Below are positions 54,172-63,302 of a DNA stretch of 64,000 bases, in pieces. The stretch is taken from contig NC_092040.1 of assembly GCF_003086295.3 (NCBI RefSeq), forward strand, positions 54,415,559 through 54,479,558, read 5' to 3'. The position numbers were made by a program, and so were the translations under genes. The number at the start of each line of letters is the position of its first letter. Position 1 is the first letter of the stretch. A model generated the notes under the pieces. That model did not search any database and was not told the DNA's origin. It saw only the letters and a program-made list of their open reading frames with translations. This DNA comes from Arachis hypogaea. Its lineage: Eukaryota; Streptophyta; Magnoliopsida; Fabales; Fabaceae.

Positions 54172-55305
54172 ATGGCCCCTAAAGGAAAACAACCCACCCC
54201 AAGAGGCAAGAAAGAGAGTATTCCAAAATCACTTTGGAATCAAGGGAAGTTCTTGACTAAAGAACATTCAGACCATTACTACAAAATAATGGGTCTAAGA
54301 TCAGTGATCCCGAAAGTCAAGTTCAATTTGAAAGAAGATGAATATCCGGAGATCCAAGAACAAATTCAAAACAGGAACTGGGAAATCCTAGCTAATCCTG
54401 AAACAAAAGTGGGAAGGAATATAGTTCAGGAGTTCTATGCTAATCTGTGGCAGACAGACAGGCAAAGAATAATTGGAGCTGCCCTCTATGACCATCGGAC
54501 CTTAGTCAGAGGAAAGATTGTTCACATCCATCCTGACAAAATCAGGGAGATCTTTAAGCTTCCTCAACTGAAAGATAACCCAGACTCCTTTAACAGGAGA
54601 ATGATGAGGGTAAACAAAGGCCTGGACAAGATTCTAAAGGATATATGCATCCCTAGAGCCAGGTGGACCACCAGCACCACTGGCATCCCAAATCAACTCA
54701 AGAGAGAAGATCTCAAACCAGTTGCCAGAGGCTGGATGGACTTTATTGGACGTTCTATATTGCCCACCAGCAACCGTTCTGAAGTTACTGTTAAAAGAGC
54801 AGTGATGATTCACTGCATCATGTTGGGAAGAGAAGTAGAAGTTCATCAACTAATCTCGTGTGAACTCTACAAAATAGCAAACAAGAACCCCAAGGATGCC
54901 AAATTGGCCTATCAAAGCTTAATTTCTATGCTCTGCAGAGATGCCGGAGTAAAAATGGGAATAACTGAGTATATCTCAGTTGAGCGGCCAATCACTAAAA
55001 TATCAATGGAAAGACAACAGCTGCAAGATGATCCAATCAAGAGGAGAGCACAAGAATTCCTCCCAGAACTTCCTCAATTTGAATATTGGGAACATCTTGA
55101 GGCAGTTGTTTCCAAGTTGTAAGAAGTTATAAACCAAATAAAGGAAGAACAGAACAATCAAAGTAGCATGCTTTGCAAATTGCTTAGGGAACAAGAAGAG
55201 CAAGGGCATGACTTAAGGGAGCTGAAGCGCTAGAAATTAATCCTTGAAGGACCAAGCACCCCACAAATCAGAGGAACATCCACTTCCCAAAATACAGGTT
55301 GTTGA
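54172..55305 (+). pseudogene. ORF2 of element 5, premature stop
   Basis: Start M-A-P-K-G-K-Q at 54172. The body has I-P-T/L-P-T-S-N-R-S-E-V-T-V-K-R-A and M-I-H-C-I-M-L-G-R-E. TAA at 55120-55122 replaces Gln, four codons from the separate Gln-to-stop change in element 3. Coding-like sequence continues (I-K-E-E-Q-N-N-Q, then a further TAG) to the ancestral TGA at 55303-55305. The lost part is the C-terminal coiled coil. Confidence 0.8.
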
Positions 55306-56332
55306 GTTCTAATTTTAGCTTTAACTCTGTGATAGTGTTATTATAGGAATTTACCTTAGAAGTTATACAGTAGTAGTAGTAATTAGCATATCTATTCTGG
55401 TTTTATTTCCAATTAAGTTATAATTTATTTTTCTCATCATCATCAAACATGAATAAAATAGTAGATAATTAGACTAAAGAAGTAATTTATATTTTTCGAG
55501 TTCTTAATAATAAAAATTATAATTAATTATATGTGGTGGCAATACCTTTTGTTCTCTGAATGAATGCTTGAACAGTGCATAATTTGTATCTTGAATTTTA
55601 CGAATGTTAGCTCCTGAAAGAATGAGGAACACGAAAATATTATTGATGATCTGAAAAATCATGAATTTGATTCTTGAAGCAAGAAAAAGCAGTGAAAAAA
55701 AAATTTTCTTACAAGGAATCATTGGATCAAGAAAAAGAAAAAAAAGCCAATAGCCCTTAAAGCCAAAAGGCAAGGGTGAAAAGGATCCAAGGCTTTGAGC
55801 ATCAGTGAATAGGAGGGCCCAAGGAAGTAATTCCAGGCCTAAGCGGCTAAATCAAGCTGTCCCTAACCATGTGCTTGTGGCATGCAGGTCCAAGTGAAAA
55901 GCTTGAGACTGAGTGGTTAAAGTCGTGATCCAAGGCAAAAGAGTGTGCTTAAGAGCTCTAGACACCTCCAATTGGGGACTTTAGCAAAGCTAAGTCACAA
56001 TCTGAACAGGTTCACCCAATTATGTGTCTGTGACATTTATGTATCCGGTGGTAATACTGAAAAACAAAGTGCTTAGGGCCACAACCAAGACTCATAAAGT
56101 AACTGTGTTCAAGAATCAACATACTACACTAGGAAAATAAATAATACTATCGGAATCCTGAGTTCCTACGGATGCCAATCATTCTGAATTTCAAAGGATA
56201 AAGTGAGATGCCAAAACTGTTCAGAAACAAAAAGTTACTAGCCCCGCTCATTTAACTAAAACCTAAGCCTCACTTGAAACTCTGAGATATTATTGCTTTT
56301 TAACTTCTTTTTATCCTATTTTATTCTTCTAA
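55306..56332 (+). other. Noncoding spacer of element 5
   Basis: No ORF. It is collinear with 38893-39957 of element 3, and includes the block whose inverted copy interrupts element 3 pol. Confidence 0.75.
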
Positions 56333-56369
56333 TTGCTTGGGGACAAGCAACAGTTTAAGTTTGGTGTTG
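56333..56369 (+). promoter_or_regulatory. Pre-LTR hairpin plus AAGTTTGGTGT
   Basis: Stem TTGCTTG / CAAGCAA (7 bp; the outer pair has become A-C) with loop GGGA. AAGTTTGGTGT is at 56357-56367 and the LTR starts at 56370. Confidence 0.65.
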
Positions 56370-57909
56370 TGATGAGCGGATATTTTATACGCTTTTTTGG
56401 GGTAATTTCATGTAGATTTTAGTATGTTTTAATTATTTTTTAATAGAATTTTATTAGTTTTTAGGCAAAAATCATATTTCTGGACTTTACTATGAGTTTG
56501 TATAATTTTCTGTGATTTCAGGTATTTTCTGGCTGAAATTGAGGGAGCTGAGCAAAAATCTGAGTTAGGCTGAAAAAGGACTGCTGATGCTGTTGGATCC
56601 TGACCTCCCTGCACTCGGAATGGATTTTTTGGAAATACAGGAGTCCAATTGACGCGCTCTCAATTGGGTTGGAAAGTAGACATCTAGGGCTTTTCAGAAA
56701 TATATAATAGTCCATATTTTGCGCAAAGATAGACGATGTAAACTGGCGTTCAACGCCAGCTCAATGTTGTAGTCTGGCATCCAGCGCCAGAAACAGGTTA
56801 CAAGTTGGAGTTCAACGCCCAAAACATGTTACAACCTGGCGTTCAACTCCAGAAACAGCCCAAGCACGTGAGAGGCTTAAGTCTCAGCCCCAGCACACAC
56901 CAAGTGGGCCCAGAAGTGGATTTCTGCACCAATTATCTTAGTCTACTCATTTTCTGTAAACCTAGGTTACTAGTTTACTATTTAAACAACTTTTAGAGAC
57001 TTATTTTGGACCTTATGACATTTTCAGATCTGAATTATATACTCTTTGACGGCATGAGTCTCTAAACTCAATTGTTGGGGGTGAGGAGCTCTGCAGCGTC
57101 TCGATGAATTAATGCAATTATTTCTGTTTTCCCTTTAAACATGCGTGTTCCTATCCAAGATGTTCATTCGCGCTTAATTATGGAGAAGGTGATGATCCGT
57201 GACACTCATCACCTTCCTCAATCCATGAACGTGTGCCTGACAACCACCTCCGTTCTACATTAGATTGAATGAGTATCTCTTAGATTCCTTAATCAGAATC
57301 TTCGTGGTATAAGCTAGACTGATGGCGGCATTCAAAAGAATCCAGAAAGACTAAACTTTGTCTGTGGTATTCCGAGTAGGATTCGAGGATTAAATGACTG
57401 TGACGACCTTCAAACTCCTGAAGGCTGGGCGTTAGTGACAGACGCAAAAGAATCACTGGATTCTATTCCAACCTGATTGAGAACCGACAGATGATTAGCC
57501 GTGCTGTGACAGAGCATTTGGAACGTTTTCACTGAGAGGATGGACGGTAGCCATTGACAACGGTGATCCCCCTACACACAGCTTGCCATGGAAGGAACTT
57601 TGCACTTTTGAAAGTGAGGAAGCATTATGTTACACGAATTCAGAGGACAAAGCATCTCCAAAACTCCAACATATTCTCCATTACTGCATTACAAGTAATT
57701 AATTCACGCTCTTTTATTTTTCTAATAATTCAAACTGATAATTTTAATTGAAATCCTGACTAAGAATAATAAAATAAACATAGCTTGCTTTAAACCAATA
57801 ATCTCCGTGGGATCGACCCTTACTCACGTAAGGTATTACTTGGACGACCCAGTACACTTGCTGGTTAGTTGCGCAGATTGCAAAAGTGTGATTGCAATTT
57901 CGTGCACCA
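56370..57909 (+). repeat. 3' LTR of element 5
   Basis: 1540 bp. Most differences from the 5' LTR lie in the first 500 bases; the right-hand kilobase is nearly the same. It ends GTGCACCA followed by GTAAA. Confidence 0.9.
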
Positions 57910-58457
57910 GTAAACCATTATTAAATCTCATTTTTTCTTTTCAAACCGTTACACATCTAAAAAATAATGAACAAAAATAAAACCCAAGTTTGAAATTGCA
58001 GCAGCGTGCGTTGAGCTTTGGGGCTACGATACTTGCCCTTAAGCATCGAGGTATAACCGCACAGGGTAAGCTCAACTTGCTAAACTACGTTTTCTAAGTC
58101 AAGCTTGGGGGTTATGTACTGTATCCCTAATACATCGGATGAACCGAGTTATACCTCGGCACGTTTACCTCTTTCAAAAATTAACTGCTCTAGCCTAACA
58201 AACTTCTCTCCATAATCTCGCCCTAAAGTCAGTCACGAAGATCTCGGCTCAAGTCAATGAGTCATTCAGTTCCAACCAGTCTATAAATCAGGAACAAGGC
58301 AGACGATGGGCATCAGAAGCATTCAACACCATCTCACTGATCATATACTCATTTCTTAAGTGATTTTTCACTGACTTGAGCGTCGGAGTCTTTTTTGCAG
58401 GTACCACGCTTGGGTCCGAATTCACAAGAATACTCTGTGTCCAGATTGAATTGTTAG
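57910..58457 (+). repeat. 3' end and LTR of the Tat-type element
   Basis: It continues the Tat-type element after the GTAAA duplication. A purine tract AAGCTTGGGGG near 58102 is followed by a short LTR beginning at about 58112-58116 (TGTACTGTATCCC). The LTR has TATAAATCA at 58282-58290 and the phrase GACTTGAGCGTCGGAGTC near 58374, which I associate with Tat-group LTRs of legumes. The right boundary near 58457 is uncertain. Confidence 0.6.
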
Positions 58458-58900
58458 ACGCTTTAAATTAAGGAAAAGTATATGGAACCAACTCTAAATC
58501 AGCCAAGAATGGAACAACTTAATTAATTATAAATATAATCATTAGTTTTATTTATTTATGATTTAAAATATTGGTTATTAAATGTTTCACCACATTCAAA
58601 TCAGGAGGAGATACGTTCAGTATCATTGCAACGTGAATCACAGAAACTGATTCAATTTGTTTCTGTTTCTTCGTCCTCTTTTTCTCTCCAAATGCCTAAA
58701 ACATGATAAATAAGAAAATAGATTCATAACCATCTAATTTATAAAAAAAAAAGAAACATTATAATGTCTAGCATAAACACTATCCACATAAAGGTTTTGA
58801 ATTTACCCACAGGCATTTGGTTGGAACCATCTTGATTCTCTAGCATTATTATTAAATTAACATAAGACCGACGTATTGTTCAGAAAGAATATTTTTTTCA

Positions 58901-58938
<38 letters not shown>

Positions 58939-59090
58939 TGTTTTTTCATTATATTTTAAAACTTTTTTGAGCTTATTTAATAGTTATAGTTAGTATCTTT
59001 TAGAATTTTTGAGTACCATTTTAGTAGTTTAGTGTTAAATTTGAAGAGAGTGGTTATTGTGCATGAGAATTTTTGTAGAGAAATCACTGA
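58458..59090 (+). other. Intergenic DNA upstream of TIM14, with (TA)n
   Basis: A/T-rich low-copy-looking DNA with no ORF. A TA microsatellite lies at about 58906-58933. It probably contains the TIM14 promoter, but I see no distinctive TATA element. Confidence 0.5.
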
Positions 59091-59940
59091 AATCAGCCGT
59101 CCTAAGCCGAAGCATAACAGTTACAGGAAGAAAAGGCAAAATTGTGAGGTTATCGATTTCATTTCCATTTCATCTTCCTCAGAAAAAAGAGAAACCCTAA
59201 CTCTGCCTTGTTCGATTACAGCCTTCATAAGTCATAACTCAGAAATCAGAGCCTCCATTCTAGCCCCAGGACACCGCGTCTCCCCCACGGTATCGTCTCC
59301 TCGGTAGCTTACCCAATAAATTGTTCTCATCTCGTTTTCTCTGTTAATGTGTGTGTGTGAGAGAGATATGATAAGGAAATGGCTTTTGTTTGGGGTTGTG
59401 AATTGGTGATATAATAGTTCAAGGTAAAGAAATGTATGAGGTCTAGATTTGTGCACTGGTATATGTTGAAATAGTTATTGTCTTTGTCTTTGAATAGAAG
59501 CTGATGCTGGAGAATCTTTGTATTGTCTAAGCCAGGAATAAACATTGATGATGCTGTTGTGTGTTTCTAGCATCTTAGGCTAGAAAGAAAAGAAAGAACT
59601 TAGACCATTTTTACAGTGTCGGTGTATTTGAGATCTGAAACTGTGTTGTGACTGATCTACCTGCCTTTGAGCGGTTTTGTTAGGGTAAGAAAATTCAAGG
59701 CGACAAGAAATGGCTTCACGTTGAATGCTATTTAGTTGTCATTTAGAGTTGTTAAATTTAAAATATCGATTTTTATTTAAATTTTTAATGCCAAGAAGGC
59801 AATTAGAAATATATAAAACAGGAAAGTTCAATGAAGTTCTTATTTTCATTTTATTTTCCTCAGAGATTTCCACAAGACTTAATTGGTGGAAGGAATTTTA
59901 CATTTTGCAGATTTCTTGATTGAAGGTTTCAACCGCTATT

Positions 59941-60804
59941 ATGGTAAGGCTTGTTTTTCACGGAAACCTTGAGCTAGTCCCAATAAAACTGATGAAATTA
60001 ATTTGCAAAATTATGTTCTTAAAACAAGCCCTGATTCAGTTAGTGTCTACAATTGTGAATGAGATTTTGTTGCTGTAGAAGCAGTTGTTTCAGTAATTCA
60101 TGTGTAGAGAATAACGACCTTGATTTTATTTATAATATATGAAATTTAAGGTTTGTTAGCAAAGAAAATCTGTTTCCTGGTGGAGAGTTGGCGACCTTTT
60201 TTTTTTTTAACTTGGAACAGGCTACACCCTTTTTGGCAGGGCTTGCTGTAGCTGCTGCTGCCTATGCTGGTAGATATGGCATTCAGGCTTGGCAAGCATT
60301 CAAGGCAAGACCACCTAGGATGCGTAAATTTTATGAAGGTGGTTTCCAGGTTACCATGACTAGGAGGGAAGCGGCTCTCATACTCGGTGTTAGGTACTGC
60401 CATTTGTTGTTCTATTGTGATGATGATCCTCAGATGGTATCTCATTGCAACAATTACTTAAAAGAGGAAAAAATCTCTAATATCAAATAGGTTGCAACAC
60501 TGTTCTCAGGTTGATTTCATTCAATTGTGAAAGGTTAATTAATCAGAGAGCTTTGAAGAGGCTTTAATAGTATCTGCTTCCATATTTTTTTATGTTTTCC
60601 TCCTTGTTTTTCCTTGTCTTGTTGATTTTCAATTGTTATGATGACAGAGAACACACTCCGACGGATAAGGTTAAAGAAGCGCATAGGAGGGTGATGATCG
60701 CGAATCATCCTGATGCAGGTGGCAGCCATTACCTGGCATCCAAAATCAATGAGGCAAAGGATGTGTTGCTTGGAAAGACAAAGGGTGGTGAATCAGCATT
60801 TTGA
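59941..60804 (+). CDS. TIM14: TIM14/PAM18-type J-domain protein of the mitochondrial inner membrane (3 coding exons)
   Basis: Coding exons are 59941-59943, 60221-60393 and 60648-60804, with introns 59944-60220 and 60394-60647, all GT-AG. The product has 110 residues, near the roughly 112 of plant TIM14. The first coding exon is the ATG alone. Exon 2 encodes A-T-P-F-L-A-G and a small-residue membrane helix (residues 4-22), then R-Y-G-I-Q-A-W-Q. Conserved R-K-F-Y-E-G-G-F-Q and [13 protein letters not shown] follow. Exon 3 carries the J-domain with the HPD motif at residues 79-81 and K-I-N-E-A-K-D. The protein stimulates the mtHsp70 ATPase in the presequence translocase motor (with PAM16). A 5' UTR exon is likely before a donor at 59304, with an acceptor at 59909-59910. 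All key residues are present, so the gene looks functional. Sequence between exons lacks transposon insertions. Confidence 0.93.
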
Positions 60805-61138
60805 AAATAATTAAGTCACGCTACAGTTTAGACAGTTGTTCTTGCTGATACAAGTATTAGAGAGTGGACATGGGATAATGCACCAAAATAATCTAATGGT
60901 ATAGATCTTAGCATAATTTTACATCAATATTCTTTTTATTACATCTATACTGGGATTATCATGGTGCATCGTGTCACTTGGTACATAATGATGTTCAAAT
61001 TGTAATAATGTTGGACTTTAGACTGGGTGGTGCGTTTGATGTTTAAAGTTTAAACAATATGATTTGAATTTTCATGTCAGTTTCATAAACTTGGTGAGAT
61101 GTGATTTATAGATGTGAATTTAATGTTTAATGTTTATT
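60805..61138 (+). other. 3' UTR and downstream DNA of TIM14
   Basis: A/T-rich DNA without an ORF. AATAAT-like words near 60886 and 61005 could serve polyadenylation. Nothing else is recognised. Confidence 0.45.
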
Positions 61139-61293
61139 TGTCAGTTCCGCCGCGCTCCACCCTCCTATGCTCTAGTTCGGTTGCGCTCTACACTCTTCGG
61201 CTCCAGTTCTGCCGTGCTTCACCCTCCTCGGCTCCAGTTCTGCCGTGCTTCACCCTCCTCGGCTCCAGTTCTGCTGTGCTCCAACCCTCTTCT
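61139..61293. repeat. 31-bp minisatellite (about 5 units)
   Basis: Units start at about 61139, 61170, 61201, 61232 and 61263. The core is CTCCAGTTCTGCCGTGCTTC; the first two units are diverged. Shorter 16-bp TTCTCCAACCCTC repeats follow to about 61318. It shares the 31-bp length with the palindrome arrays but has no sequence relation. Confidence 0.85.
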
Positions 61294-61612
61294 TCTCCAA
61301 CCCTCTTCTTCTCCAGTTTACCAGCACTCCAGGCCACCTCTTCTCCACCTCAAAGTAAACAAGACAACTCCGAATATATAACTCAAGTCTCATGCATTCT
61401 ACTATTTTTTTTTTTTTCAAGCTCATTAAAAAATACATGGGACAATTTTCAAAGTAAACATAAAATACCAAATTAATTAACTGAACTAGAAAAACTAAAG
61501 ATACTACTACCAATCATGCAAAGGCTTCAAACAGATAATAGAAAATAAGACATAATACTGAAAAATAGAAAATAAGGAAAATAGCAGATAAAAAGAAGCT
61601 CAACCACTTCAA

Positions 61613-61666
61613 TCATCCTGGTGGTCGTCTCTTCCGTGAAGGTGATTCATCTCCCTTTGGTGCCAT
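61613..61666 (-). pseudogene. ORF2 remnant of element 6
   Basis: ATG at 61666 (minus) opens M-A-P-K-G-D-E-S-P-S-R-K-R-R, the expected basic ORF2 N terminus, and meets TGA at 61615-61613. None of the downstream ORF2 blocks can be found. Confidence 0.6.
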
Positions 61667-61860
61667 TGATAATGAAATAAACAGAGAGCTTGCTCGACAC
61701 AACACCAAACTTAAAAGTTTGCTTGTCCACAAGCAAAGAAAAACTGCAAAACGGGGAGGGATATAAAAAGCACATGGATGAGTAAAAACAAACATAATGC
61801 AGAAGAATATAAGAGTGATAGAAGGGAAAGAGAATTTTTTTTTGAGTGTGAGGGCTCGCC
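61667..61860 (-). promoter_or_regulatory. ORF2 promoter and hairpin of element 6
   Basis: Minus strand: CTTTTTATAT (TATA, 61770-61761), then hairpin 61737-61718 reading TTTGCTTG, TGGA, CAAGCAAA. AAGTTTGGTGT is at 61712-61702 and the ATG at 61666. Confidence 0.5.
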
Positions 61861-62215
61861 ACTAAACGCCCAGGTCTGCGTTTAGCGCCGAGTAAACAGA
61901 AAGCTTTCACCAAATTATGCCATCTTGGGCACTACACGCTGCTAATGGCGTTTAGCGCCAAGCCACAGAAGAAATTTATCTTTTATGCCATTTCTGGCAC
62001 TAAACGCCCACCCCGGCGTTTAGCGCCCTGCGAGGTAGTGGCTTCTATGCTGAAAGCCCAGGTCCGCGTTTAGCGCTAGAATCGATGTAAATACTCCTCG
62101 AAATTCGTGCTCCTCGGTGCTAAATGCCCAGCCTGGCGTTTAGCACCACCCAACAGAGAGTTGTCTTGAAGTTGGTGCCATTTCTGGTGCTGAACGCCTA
62201 TCCTAGCATTTAGCG
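61861..62215 (-). repeat. Variant palindrome array (GGCGTTTAGCGCC type)
   Basis: Six GCGTTTAGCGCC-like cores lie at about 61878, 61948, 62016, 62066, 62136 and 62196. Most are preceded by an inverted CTAAACGCC half about 15 bases upstream, so CTAAACGCC and GGCGTTTAG can form a 9-bp stem (for example 62000-62023). Spacing is looser (50-70 bp) than in the other arrays. Confidence 0.75.
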
Positions 62216-62384
62216 CCAGAGCACCCGAATGAACTCCTCTCCATGGTGTTTTGTTCTTCCTCAGATTCCTCCTGTTCCTATTTTAAACACTTTGCATGAC
62301 CACAAATATGAATAAACCAAGAAAAACTATGAATAAAATTCATAAATAAATGAAGATCAAAATGAACACAAAATCAAAGTAAAG

Positions 62385-62415
62385 ATTGGGTTTCCTCCCA
62401 ACAAGCGCTTCTTTA
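62385..62415 (-). promoter_or_regulatory. Conserved post-pol hairpin block
   Basis: Minus strand: AAAGAAGCGCTT, arms GTTGGG and CCCAAT, loop AGGAAA. It is retained although RT, RNase H and most of integrase are gone. Confidence 0.6.
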
Positions 62416-62444
62416 ACATCGCTAGCTTGACGGTTGATTCCTTG

Positions 62445-63302
62445 CTAAGGTGGGGGTTGATCATAGTGCTTTAACTCCTCACCTCTCACTGTAAATCTCC
62501 TCCCCGTGTTCCCATGAAGCAGTTCAATATGCTCAAGAGAGATGATTCTGTTCACTGTATAAGGTAACATAGGACTTTGAGTTAATGCCACTTTCATTCC
62601 TGGTGAGAAATCTTCAGTGGGGATCTTTTTCTTTCTCAATCCCCTGGGTGTTTTCTTCTTGGAAACTTCCTCCTTAGTGGATAACGCACACCCAACACTA
62701 AACTTAGGTTTGATGTCAGGGGGAATTGTATTGATTCCCACCAAAGGATGCTTGAACCTCAAGTGCTGTTGTGCATTATCAGAGGGTTCTTGAAGATTTG
62801 GATCAATAAGCTCAATCTTCATGAAATTTCCTACTTCACCCGAGTGATGTATGCGTTTAAAGACCTTGAAGATCAAATGCTTCTCATGCACCCTCAGCAT
62901 CAATTCACCTTCTTCCACATTAATCAAAGCTCTCCTAGTGGTTGGGAATGGTCTTCCTAGGATTATAGAGGCATTTTCATCCTCCCACATGTCAAGAATT
63001 ACAAAATCTACTGGGAGGAAGAACTTACCCACCTTCACTAAGATATTCTCCACTATTCCATGTGCATGCTTCAAAGTTTTATCTACCATTTGTAACGCTA
63101 TTCTTGTTGGTTGTTCCTCTTTGATTTGTAGCTTCTTCATCATAGACAAGGGCGTTAAATTTATACTTGCTCCCATATCACATAAGACTTTCTCAAAGGT
63201 TATGTTTCCAATGGTACATGGTATTTGAAAGCTCTTAGGATCATGCATCTTACTTGGCAAATTACTCTGAATTATGGCACTACATTCCTTGGTCAAGACC
63301 AC
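62445..63302 (-). CDS. Protease fused to integrase C-terminal tail (RT, RNase H and INT core deleted)
   Basis: A 285-residue open segment, continuous with gag upstream, so the ATG at 63302 need not be the real start. Protease has I-P-C-T-I-G-N-I-T-F-E-K, catalytic D-M-G-A-S (near residue 43) and I-I-L-G-R-P-F. A linker contains K-P-K-F-S-V-G-C-A. The last ~60 residues, F-S-P-G-M-K-V..L-P-Y-T-V-N-R-I-I-S-L-E-H-I-E..G-E-E-L-K-H-Y, align with the integrase tail of elements 2-5 (Y-V-I-T..S-P-Y-G-Y-V-E..G-Q-R-V-K-H-Y). The fusion is in frame and open. Either it is a chance in-frame deletion or the fused tail has been kept. Confidence 0.75.
   Translation of the reverse strand: MVLTKECSAIIQSNLPSKMHDPKSFQIPCTIGNITFEKVLCDMGASINLTPLSMMKKLQIKEEQPTRIALQMVDKTLKHAHGIVENILVKVGKFFLPVDFVILDMWEDENASIILGRPFPTTRRALINVEEGELMLRVHEKHLIFKVFKRIHHSGEVGNFMKIELIDPNLQEPSDNAQQHLRFKHPLVGINTIPPDIKPKFSVGCALSTKEEVSKKKTPRGLRKKKIPTEDFSPGMKVALTQSPMLPYTVNRIISLEHIELLHGNTGRRFTVRGEELKHYDQPPP

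Larger units (their letters stand above)
45389..57909 (+). mobile_element. Athila-like element 5, complete structure, decayed pol
   Basis: LTRs 45389-46929 (1541 bp) and 56370-57909 (1540 bp) are flanked by GTAAA (45384-45388 and 57910-57914). Total length is 12,521 bp. It has a perfect tRNA-Asp PBS, gag, pol, hairpin, array, ORF2 and spacer. LTR divergence is roughly 3% by eye. Pol is nearly whole, interrupted by two frameshifts near the gag-pol join and one nonsense codon. Confidence 0.93.

Noticed and set aside
59032..59307. 91-residue frame upstream of TIM14 as a separate gene
   Set aside because: It most likely lies in the TIM14 5' UTR and promoter. No recognisable domain is present, and a good splice donor lies at its end (59304).
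61114..61476. 120-residue plus-strand frame downstream of TIM14
   Set aside because: It is driven by the 31-bp minisatellite and low-complexity DNA; two frames are open at once.
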